In this document: positions 4,735-11,122 of the stretch, in pieces
Numbering within the stretch: position 1 is the first letter of the stretch
Layout: the number at the start of each line of letters is the position of its first letter
From: Anaerolineales bacterium
GTDB taxonomy: Bacteria; Chloroflexota; Anaerolineae; B4-G1; DUEL01
Assembly (NCBI GenBank): GCA_015662065.1
Contig: DQUX01000135.1
Location: forward strand, 1-11,373
Direction of reading: 5' to 3'
Length of the DNA: 11,373 nt
Program-made: the position numbers and the translations under genes
The notes under the pieces: model-generated
Databases searched by the model: none
What the model saw: only the letters and a program-made list of their open reading frames with translations
What the model was told of the DNA's origin: nothing

Positions 4735-7490
4735 CCAAGAAACTGGTCCTGATAGACGGCCACGCCCTGGCCTACCGGGCCTTCTACGCCCTGCCGGTGG
4801 AGGGCTTCGCCACCCGCGAGGGCGAGCCCACCAACGCCACCTACGGCTTCACCGCCACGCTCCTCAACATTCTCCAGGAGCACCACCCCGACTACATCGC
4901 CGTCTGCTTCGACGCCGGCCAATCCGGCCGGGACGAGATCTACCCCGCGTACAAAAGCCAGCGGGACCGCATGCCGGAGGAGATGCAGGTTCAGATGGAC
5001 CGTATCCGCCAGGTCGTCGAGGCCTTCGGCATCCCCGTCTTCGAGGTGGAGGGAATGGAGGCGGACGATCTCCTGGGGACGCTGGCGCGGCAGGCGGAGG
5101 AGAAAGGGGTAGAGACCCTTATCGTCACCGGCGACCGGGACCTGCTGCAACTGGTGGGGCCGCGCGTCCACGTCTTTCTCTCCGGCCGCCGCCTCTCCGA
5201 GGGGAGGGTCTACGACGAGGAGGCGGTCCGAGCCCGCTACGGGGGGCTCTCCCCCGCCCAACTGCGGGATTACAAAGCGCTGGTGGGGGATAAGTCGGAT
5301 AACATCCCCGGCGTGGCGGGGGTGGGGGATAGGACGGCCACCCACCTCCTCCGCCGGTATGGATCGCTGGAGGCTATCTACAGCCACCTGGACGAGATCG
5401 AGAAGGCCCGCTTCCGCACCGCGCTGGAGAAGGGCCGAGACGCGGCCTTCCTCAGCCGGGAGCTCTCCACCATCCAGACCGACATGCCGGTGGAGTTGGA
5501 CCTGGAAGCGTGCGCCGCCCGCGGCTACGACCGGAAGCGGGTGATGGACCTGTTCCGCCGACTGGAGTTCCGCTCCCTGATCGACCGGCTTCCGCCGGCC
5601 GAGGAGGGGCCGGCCCGACAGCTCTCTCTCTTCGAAAGGGAAGGGCCGGTCCGGCAGCCCACCTCCCCGACCGTCCCCCACATCGTGACGGAGCCGGAGC
5701 AACTGGCGGCCCTGGTGGAGCGGCTCTCCCGCGCCCCCACCATCACCTTCGACACAGAGACCACCTCGCCAGACCCGATGCGGGCCGACCTGGTGGGCCT
5801 GGCCCTCACCGACCGGAAGGGGGAGGGATGGTACATCCCGGTGGCCCACCAGCAGGGGGCCCAACTGTCGCCGACGGAGGTCCTGGAGGCGGTCCGCCCG
5901 CTTCTGGAGGACCCCCGTCTGCCCAAGCAGGCCCACAACGCCAAGTACGACCTGGAGGTCCTGGCCCGTCACGGAGTGCGGGTGCAGGGCCTGGCCTTCG
6001 ACACGATGATCGCCGAGTGGCTCACCGATCCGGCCAGCCGCAACCTGGGGCTGAAGAACCTGGCCTTCGCCCGTCTGGGGGTGGAGATGGCCCCCCTGCG
6101 GGACCTGATCGGCTCAGGGCGCAAACAGATCACGATGGCGGAGGTGGGTATAGCCCAGGCCGCCGCCTACGCCGTCGCCGACGTGGACATGACCCACCAA
6201 CTGGTCCAGGTCCTGGAGCCGGAGCTGAGGGAGAAGGGGCACTGGGACCTCTTCGTCCAGATGGAGATCCCGTTAGTGACGGTGTTGGTGGCGATGGAGG
6301 AGGCAGGGGTGGCGCTGGACGTCTCCTTCCTGGAGCGGATGTCGGTGGAGTTGGGTCGGCGGCTGGCGGAGCTGGAGGAGGATATCCACCGCCTGGTGGG
6401 GTACTCCTTCAACATCAACTCCAGCCAGCAACTGGCGAAGGCCCTCTTCGAGGTGTTGGGGCTGCCCACCCAGGGGGTGCCGCGCACCTCCACCGGCCGG
6501 TACTCCGTCGCTGCCGGCGTGCTGGAATCCCTGCGGGGGACCCATCCGGTGATCGAGCGCATCCTGGAGCAGCGGGAGCTGGCCAAGCTGAAGTCCACCT
6601 ACGTGGACGCCCTGCCCACCCTGGTCAACCCCGAGACCGGGCGGCTGCACACCTCGTACAATCAGACCGGGACGGTCACCGGTCGCATCTCCTCCAGCGC
6701 GCCCAACCTGCAGAACATCCCCATCCGCTCCCCTCTGGGCCGTCAGGTGCGGCGGGCCTTCGTCGCCCGGCCGGGGTGGCTGCTCCTCGGGGCGGACTAC
6801 TCCCAGGTGGAGCTGCGGGTGCTGGCCCATATCTCCGGCGATCCCGGGTTGCTGGCCGCCTTCCGGCGGGGGGAGGACATCCACGCCACCACCGCCGCCG
6901 CCATCTTCGACGTGGGGCTGGAACAGGTGACTCCCCAGCAGCGTCGCTTTGCCAAGCAGATCAACTTCGGCCTGATCTACGGGATGAGCACCTACCGGTT
7001 GGCCCGCGACACGGGGCTGACCCAGGCGGAGGCGGAGAACTTCGTCGCCCAATACTTCGGGCGCTTCCCCAAGGTGCGCGAGTACCTGGAGAACACCATC
7101 GCCCAGGCCAAGAACCGGGGGTACGTGGAGACTCTGCTGGGCCGCCGGCGGTACTTCCCGGCCCTCCAGAGCACCGCCCGAGGGCAGGAGCAGGCCCGGC
7201 GGCGGGCGGAACGGGAGGCGGTGAACGCCCCCATCCAGGGTTCGGCGGCCGACATCATCAAACAGGCTATGCTGCAGCTCCACCGGGCCTTCGAGGAGAA
7301 GGGGCTGCGCGCCCGGATGATCATCCAGGTCCACGACGAGCTGGTGCTGGAGGTCCCCCGAGAGGAACTGGACGCAGTGGCCCCGCTGGTCCGGGAGGTG
7401 ATGGAGTCCGCCTACCCCCTCCGCGCTCCCCTCAAGGTGGACCTTAAGGTAGGCCCCAACTGGGGAGAGATGGAACCGCTGGCGGTCTGA
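4731..7490 (+). CDS. polA: DNA polymerase I
   Basis: This full-length 919-aa family A polymerase serves Okazaki-fragment maturation and repair synthesis. Residues 1 to about 290 are the 5' nuclease (LVLIDGHALAYRAFYAL; GMEADDLLGTLA; VTGDRDLLQLV; GDKSDNIPGVAGVG). Residues about 310-510 form the 3'-5' exonuclease with all three motifs intact: D341-T-E343, N403-AKYD407 and Y480-AVAD484, so proofreading is expected to work, unlike Taq polymerase. The polymerase domain has motif A with D689 (GADYSQVELR), motif B (RRFAKQINFGLIYGMS) keeping the Phe that disfavours dideoxynucleotides, and motif C H868-D869-E870 (IQVHDELVLEV). The ATG start overlaps the stop of the upstream receiver gene by 4 bases, and GGGGG lies within reach upstream. 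No clear intrinsic terminator follows. Long open frames on the other strand and in another plus frame are composition artefacts. Confidence 0.98.
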   Translation: MTKKLVLIDGHALAYRAFYALPVEGFATREGEPTNATYGFTATLLNILQEHHPDYIAVCFDAGQSGRDEIYPAYKSQRDRMPEEMQVQMDRIRQVVEAFGIPVFEVEGMEADDLLGTLARQAEEKGVETLIVTGDRDLLQLVGPRVHVFLSGRRLSEGRVYDEEAVRARYGGLSPAQLRDYKALVGDKSDNIPGVAGVGDRTATHLLRRYGSLEAIYSHLDEIEKARFRTALEKGRDAAFLSRELSTIQTDMPVELDLEACAARGYDRKRVMDLFRRLEFRSLIDRLPPAEEGPARQLSLFEREGPVRQPTSPTVPHIVTEPEQLAALVERLSRAPTITFDTETTSPDPMRADLVGLALTDRKGEGWYIPVAHQQGAQLSPTEVLEAVRPLLEDPRLPKQAHNAKYDLEVLARHGVRVQGLAFDTMIAEWLTDPASRNLGLKNLAFARLGVEMAPLRDLIGSGRKQITMAEVGIAQAAAYAVADVDMTHQLVQVLEPELREKGHWDLFVQMEIPLVTVLVAMEEAGVALDVSFLERMSVELGRRLAELEEDIHRLVGYSFNINSSQQLAKALFEVLGLPTQGVPRTSTGRYSVAAGVLESLRGTHPVIERILEQRELAKLKSTYVDALPTLVNPETGRLHTSYNQTGTVTGRISSSAPNLQNIPIRSPLGRQVRRAFVARPGWLLLGADYSQVELRVLAHISGDPGLLAAFRRGEDIHATTAAAIFDVGLEQVTPQQRRFAKQINFGLIYGMSTYRLARDTGLTQAEAENFVAQYFGRFPKVREYLENTIAQAKNRGYVETLLGRRRYFPALQSTARGQEQARRRAEREAVNAPIQGSAADIIKQAMLQLHRAFEEKGLRARMIIQVHDELVLEVPREELDAVAPLVREVMESAYPLRAPLKVDLKVGPNWGEMEPLAV

Positions 7491-7509
7491 CCTCTTCGGC
7501 CTCTCCCTT

Positions 7510-7528
7510 TGTAACCGAATCGTAACCT
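7510..7528 (+). promoter_or_regulatory. Pho-box-like direct repeat
   Basis: TGTAACCG (7510-7517), a 3-nt spacer and CGTAACCT (7521-7528) form two 8-bp units with an 11-bp period. This matches the layout of OmpR/PhoB-type sites and is close to the cyanobacterial Pho box of tandem CTTAACCT units spaced by 3 nt; the second unit differs at one position. It overlaps the place where a -35 box is expected for the TATAAT at 7549. The match is by eye and the regulator is unknown. Confidence 0.45.
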
Positions 7529-7548
7529 CTCTCGCCGCTTTTCTTCCT

Positions 7549-7554
7549 TATAAT
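7549..7554 (+). promoter_or_regulatory. TATAAT -10 box of the quinoprotein gene
   Basis: This is an exact TATAAT, with a predicted transcription start near 7561. At a 17-bp spacing the -35 position reads CCTCTC, which is poor, so the promoter probably needs an activator. The direct repeat at 7510-7528 is suitably placed for one. Confidence 0.65.
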
Positions 7555-7563
7555 AGGAGTGAA

Positions 7564-7623
7564 CGTGCCTGTGTTGCTACGGCCGAACTGCGCGTGGTGG
7601 CCGTAGGCCGCGTTCCAGGCACG
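7564..7623 (+). promoter_or_regulatory. Structured leader hairpin before the quinoprotein gene
   Basis: CGTGCCT (7564-7570) pairs with AGGCACG (7617-7623). Inside it, CTACGGCC (7577-7584) pairs with GGCCGTAG (7599-7606) around a 14-nt loop, with an internal loop between the two stems. The structure fills the leader from about +4 to +63 and ends one base before the AAAGGAGGGAGGAG ribosome site. It could control translation or stability. It matches no riboswitch class that I recognise. Confidence 0.55.
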
Positions 7624-7639
7624 AAAGGAGGGAGGAGCG

Positions 7640-9118
7640 ATGATCAGGCGATGGCTGATCGCCACCTGCGCGGCTGTGATAATGCTGGGGGGGGTGGGAA
7701 CGGTTCTGACGGTCGCCCAGGGCGGTTCCCCGCAGGTTCCCGACCACTTCCACATCACCGAGTACGCCGACCTCTCCCCGTCCACATACGGGTCCTACCG
7801 CAACCCGACCGCCCTCGCCGTCGGCCCCGACGGACGGGTCTACGTGGCCCTGCTCAGCGGGCGGATCTACGCCTTTGAGGACACCGACGGAGACGACCGG
7901 CAGGACACACACCAGTTGTTCGGCAGCGAGCCGGCCTTCCCCGCCGGGATGGCCTGGAGGGGACAGGCCCTCTACGTCACCTTCCCCGGCCAGGTCCGGG
8001 TGCTGGAGGACCTGGATAGCGACGGGGACGCGATGGATGATCCGGAGACGGAGCTCTTCATCAGCGGGCTCCCGGAGACGGTGGAGGGGTTGGCCTTCGA
8101 CCCGGATGGCTACCTGTACGTGAGCACATATGCCGACTGCGATGCGTGCGAGCCGGACGACGTGCGCCAGGGGACGGTGTTGCGCTTTAATCCCGATGGC
8201 TCCGGGGAGATGCTCTACGCCCGCGGGCTGCACGCCCCCCACGACCTGGGCTTCTACCCCGGCACCGACGACCTCTTCGCCCCCGACGACGGGCGGGACG
8301 ACCTGGGTGCAGACGCGCCACCGGACGAGTGGAACTTCATCCAGCAGGGGCGGTCCTACGGCTGGCCCCACTGCTGGGAGGGCGGGTCTGACCCCGGCTG
8401 GGAGGTCTTCTGCACCTGGAGCGCCGATCCCCTGGTCACCTTCCCCGCCCACAGCTCCCCCGCCGGCCTGGCCTTCCACGACGGGACGGCGATACCTGCG
8501 GCCTACGCCGGCAACGGCTTCGTGGCCCTGCGGGACCTGGGGGAGGTCTACCGGGTGGTGGTGACCCCCGACGGGATGGGCGGCTACACCGCCACCGCCG
8601 AGCCCTTCGCCACCGGGTTCGAGGAGCCGAGGGACGTTGCCGTGGGGGCGGACGGCGCCATCTACGTGGCCGACTACGCCGCGCGGAAGGTCTACTGCAT
8701 CCGCGCCCTGCCGGACCTATCCGGGTCCAGCAAGCGGGCGGAGCCCTTCACGCCCGAACCGGGCGACCGGTTGACCTACACCCTCAACGTGGTGGCCGTG
8801 GGGCAGGGGAGCCCCTTCACCCTCACCGACCCCCTTCCGCTCTCCACGACCTACGTCGCCGACAGCGCCTGGGCCTCAGGGGGGACGATCACCCAGGTAG
8901 GGAGTATGATCCGCTGGTGGGGCGTCGTCAGTCCCAACACCACCCTCACGGCCACCTTCGTCGTCCAGGTGGACGCGGCCATCCCGACCCCCGCCGCCAT
9001 CCTCAACACCGCCACCCTCACCGGGGAGGAGGACGCAGAGAGTCCCTACACCCTGCGGGCGCTGTCCCTTGTGGACCCGATGCGATACTACCTGCCTGTG
9101 ACCGCGCGGAACTATTAG
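7640..9118 (+). CDS. Secreted quinoprotein-dehydrogenase-like beta-propeller with DUF11 domain
   Basis: This is a 492-aa exported protein. Residues 1-27 are a signal peptide (MIRRW, then a hydrophobic core, ending near TVAQG). Residues about 50-355 form a beta-propeller of the soluble PQQ sugar/sorbosone dehydrogenase group. The diagnostic stretch is HAPHDLGFYPGTDDLF (198-213), DDGRDDLGADAPPDEWNF (about 216-233, with P227-P228-D229-E230) and SYGWPHCWEG (239-248), with repeated blades such as AVGADGAIYVADYAARKV. Two Asp-rich loops, DTDGDDRQD (81-89) and DLDSDGDAMDD (124-134), look like calcium sites. Residues about 366-475 are a DUF11-type domain (GDRLTYTLNV, LTDPLPLSTTYV, NTATLTG). The C-terminus is YYLPVTARNY. 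The ATG follows AGGAGGGAGGAG. PQQ use, substrate and enzymatic activity are not established; it may be a non-enzymatic propeller. Confidence 0.85.
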   Translation: MIRRWLIATCAAVIMLGGVGTVLTVAQGGSPQVPDHFHITEYADLSPSTYGSYRNPTALAVGPDGRVYVALLSGRIYAFEDTDGDDRQDTHQLFGSEPAFPAGMAWRGQALYVTFPGQVRVLEDLDSDGDAMDDPETELFISGLPETVEGLAFDPDGYLYVSTYADCDACEPDDVRQGTVLRFNPDGSGEMLYARGLHAPHDLGFYPGTDDLFAPDDGRDDLGADAPPDEWNFIQQGRSYGWPHCWEGGSDPGWEVFCTWSADPLVTFPAHSSPAGLAFHDGTAIPAAYAGNGFVALRDLGEVYRVVVTPDGMGGYTATAEPFATGFEEPRDVAVGADGAIYVADYAARKVYCIRALPDLSGSSKRAEPFTPEPGDRLTYTLNVVAVGQGSPFTLTDPLPLSTTYVADSAWASGGTITQVGSMIRWWGVVSPNTTLTATFVVQVDAAIPTPAAILNTATLTGEEDAESPYTLRALSLVDPMRYYLPVTARNY

Positions 9119-9126
9119 TCGGGGCG

Positions 9127-9278
9127 AGGGTTTTCGAAGTAATCCAACCGGAACGCACAAATGGCAGGTGGCGCAACGGGCACCGGCTTTTGCAGCACTA
9201 CCCGCTCCATCAGGTGACAGTCACCTCCGCTCTGCCGGTGACTGTCACCTTGCCTGTGTTAGAACTTTGAAAAGCCCT
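9127..9278. repeat. MITE-like element with imperfect terminal inverted repeats
   Basis: AGGGTTTTCGAAGT (9127-9140) is an inverted copy of ACTTTGAAAAGCCCT (9264-9278), with one gap and one mismatch. The interval is about 150 bp, has no convincing gene, and contains a perfect inverted palindrome pair (9212-9250). These traits fit a small non-autonomous mobile element or a REPIN-like repeat. No target-site duplication is obvious: the bases outside the ends do not form a clear direct repeat. Presence of further copies in the genome is not testable here. Confidence 0.45.
9212..9250. repeat. Perfect 14-bp inverted repeat of two GTGAC palindromes
   Basis: AGGTGACAGTCACC (9212-9225) is the exact reverse complement of GGTGACTGTCACCT (9237-9250), with an 11-nt spacer. 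Each arm is itself a palindrome around a single central base, so the site can fold as one long hairpin or two small ones. It may act as a bidirectional terminator between the quinoprotein gene and pit, although no T-run follows, or as a binding site for a dimeric protein. Confidence 0.7.
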
Positions 9279-9297
9279 AGCCCGGCGAGGCGGAGCC

Positions 9298-9325
9298 TTG
9301 TCCGTCGGAGGCCGCGTGGTATAAT
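9298..9325 (+). promoter_or_regulatory. Sigma70-type promoter of the pit operon
   Basis: TTGTCC (9298-9303) and an exact TATAAT (9320-9325) are separated by 16 bp. The predicted start is near 9332, giving a leader of about 124 nt. The -35 box begins 20 bp after the right end of the MITE-like element. Confidence 0.75.
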
Positions 9326-9340
9326 AATATCCCTTAAGCA

Positions 9341-9435
9341 AATCTCAGCAGGCCCAGAGAGAGGCTCGTGGTGGGCACGCCGGCGCGCTCTTGGGCGTTG
9401 GGCCACCCACCACGGGCTTGGGCTCTGCTGAGATT
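9341..9435 (+). promoter_or_regulatory. Long structured 5' leader of pit, candidate cis-regulatory RNA
   Basis: AATCTCAGCA (9341-9350) pairs perfectly with TGCTGAGATT (9426-9435), extendable by GC pairs past a bulged A. GCCCA (9352-9356) pairs with TGGGC (9419-9423). After a GAGAGAG bulge, GCTCGTGGTGGG (9364-9375) pairs with CCCACCACGGGC (9406-9417) with one GU. ACGCC/GGCGT (9377-9381, 9394-9398) can close the apex. The ribosome site GGAGAGAGG (9444-9452) is left outside the stem. I recognise no known riboswitch consensus. No T-run follows, so it is not a classical terminator. Confidence 0.6.
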
Positions 9436-9455
9436 GCCGAATTGGAGAGAGGTTT

Positions 9456-10457
9456 GTGGAAGGTCTAACGGAACTGACCCCTTTCTTGACATTCTTCGTG
9501 GGCGTGGCGCTTCTGTTCGATTTCCTGAACGGTTTCCACGACAGCGCCAACACGGTGGCGACGATGATCTCCTCGCGGGCGATGGCGCCGCGGTCGGCGC
9601 TGGCGTTGAACGCCTTCGCTAACTTCATCGGCCCCTTCCTCTTCGGCGTCGCCGTCGCCACGACCATCGGCCACGAGGTGGTGGCGGAGGAAGCGGTGAC
9701 GCTCTCGACGGTCCTGGCCGCTCTGGTTGGGGCCATCGTCTGGAACGTGCTCACCTGGCTGCTCGGCATCCCCTCCAGCTCCTCCCACGCTCTGGTGGGC
9801 GGGCTGATCGGGTCGGCGGCGGTGAGCTCCGGCTTCGAGGCCATCCTCCTGCCCGGCCTGACCAAGATCGTGCTGACACTGTTCATCTCCCCCATAGTGG
9901 GCCTCCTCTCGGGCTACCTCCTGCTGAAGATCACCCTCTTCCTGGCCCGGGGGGCGAGCCCCCGCATCAACGTCTTCTTCAAGCGGGCTCAGATGGTGAC
10001 GGCCACAGCGCTGGCGCTGAGCCACGGGGCCAACGACGCGCAGAAGACGATGGGGATCATCACGATGGGGCTTCTGGCGAAGGGGGCACTGCCCACTTTT
10101 CACGTCCCGATGTGGGTGATCGCCGTCTGCGCGGGGGCGATGGCGCTGGGAACGGCACTGGGTGGCTGGCGGATCATCCACACACTGGGGGGCAAGTTCT
10201 ACAAGATCCGACCGATCCACAGCTTCACCTCCCAGATCGCCTCGGCGGGGGTGATCCTGGGGGCGGCGCTGATCGGCGGCCCCGTCAGCACGACCCACGT
10301 GGTTAGCACGACGATCCTGGGGGCGGGGTCGGCGGAGCGGCTGAGCAAGGTGCGATGGGGGTTGGTGGGCCAGATCGTGATGGCGTGGCTGCTGACCATC
10401 CCCGCCTCGGGGCTGCTGGCCGTCGTCAGTTATCTCGCGATAGAAAGGATTCTATAG
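9456..10457 (+). CDS. pit: PiT-family inorganic phosphate transporter
   Basis: This 333-aa inner-membrane permease belongs to the low-affinity phosphate transporter (PiT) family, which moves phosphate, or metal-phosphate in bacteria, with protons or sodium. The two inverted PiT signatures are visible: GFHDSANTVATMISSRAM near residues 26-44 and SHGANDAQKTMGIITMGL at 189-206 (H190, N193, D194). Other conserved pieces are GIPSSSSHALVGGLIG in the first half and GGPVSTTHVVSTTILGAG in the second, with about 9-10 hydrophobic segments. The length is in the normal range for compact bacterial and archaeal PiT proteins. The GTG at 9456 is chosen because GGAGAGAGG lies at good spacing just upstream; no better start exists before the structured leader. 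The DUF47 gene follows 2 nt after the stop, a common operon pair. Confidence 0.95.
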   Translation: MEGLTELTPFLTFFVGVALLFDFLNGFHDSANTVATMISSRAMAPRSALALNAFANFIGPFLFGVAVATTIGHEVVAEEAVTLSTVLAALVGAIVWNVLTWLLGIPSSSSHALVGGLIGSAAVSSGFEAILLPGLTKIVLTLFISPIVGLLSGYLLLKITLFLARGASPRINVFFKRAQMVTATALALSHGANDAQKTMGIITMGLLAKGALPTFHVPMWVIAVCAGAMALGTALGGWRIIHTLGGKFYKIRPIHSFTSQIASAGVILGAALIGGPVSTTHVVSTTILGAGSAERLSKVRWGLVGQIVMAWLLTIPASGLLAVVSYLAIERIL

Positions 10458-10459
10458 CC

Positions 10460-11089
10460 GTGAAGTGGTTAAGACGTCCCTTTAGACGCCGTCCCAACCG
10501 GTTCATCCAGTTGTTGCTGGAGCAGGCGGAGTTCACCGTGCGGGGGATGGAAGCGCTGTATGCGTACCTGGAGAGCCCGTCCAAGGCACAGGCGGAGGAG
10601 GTCACCCGGCTGGAGAAGGAGGCGGACGAGGTCCGGCGGATCCTCATCGACGAGCTGAACCGCACCTTCGTGACGCCTATGGATCGGGAGGACATCCACG
10701 CCCTCTCCCGGGCCATAGACGACGTCCTGGACTACGCCTATACCACCGTCGGGGAGATGACGATCCTGGAGGTGGAGCCCAACGACTACCTGAAACGGAT
10801 GGTCTCCCTGTTGGGGGACGCGGCCCGGGAGATCTACCTGGGGGTGCTGCGGCTTTCCGACCACCCGGCGGTGGCGGAGGATCACGCGGTGCGGGCCAAG
10901 GCGCTGGAGAACCGGGTGGAGTGGGTCTACCGGGAGGCGCTGGCCGACCTGTTCCACGGACCCCGCGATGTGGACCACATCGTGGAGATGCTGAAGCTGC
11001 GGGAGATCTACCGTCACCTGAGCAATGCGGCGGACCGGGGGGATGAGGCAGCCAATGTGATCACCGACATCGTGGTCAAAATGACGTAA
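10460..11089 (+). CDS. DUF47 (PhoU-like) accessory protein of the Pit transporter
   Basis: This 209-aa all-helical cytoplasmic protein belongs to the DUF47/PhoU-like family, which is regularly encoded beside pit and is thought to modulate its activity, with metal-binding acidic residues. Family features seen are FIQLLLEQAEFTVRGMEALY near the N-terminus, then VTRLEKEADEVRRILIDELN, FVTPMDREDIHALSRAIDDV, and the C-terminal LKLREIYRHLSNAADRGDEAANVI. The TPMDREDIHAL and AADRGDEAANVI segments are hallmarks. The GTG start at 10460 lies 2 nt after the pit stop, with AAAGGA about 10 nt upstream inside pit, so translation is likely coupled. The frame is open further upstream, but only antiparallel to the pit coding frame. 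The gene is complete and ends 33 nt before the next start. Confidence 0.93.
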   Translation: MKWLRRPFRRRPNRFIQLLLEQAEFTVRGMEALYAYLESPSKAQAEEVTRLEKEADEVRRILIDELNRTFVTPMDREDIHALSRAIDDVLDYAYTTVGEMTILEVEPNDYLKRMVSLLGDAAREIYLGVLRLSDHPAVAEDHAVRAKALENRVEWVYREALADLFHGPRDVDHIVEMLKLREIYRHLSNAADRGDEAANVITDIVVKMT

Positions 11090-11122
11090 GCCCGGTAAAG
11101 TCTGCGGGGAGAGGGACGAAGA

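Noticed and set aside
4611..5972. 453-codon minus-strand open frame opposite polA
   Set aside because: Low-complexity antisense translation of conserved polymerase I domains; no motif and no start signal.
5510..7447. 645-codon plus-strand open frame inside polA
   Set aside because: Gly/Pro/Arg-rich out-of-frame reading of the intact polA gene; typical high-GC shadow.
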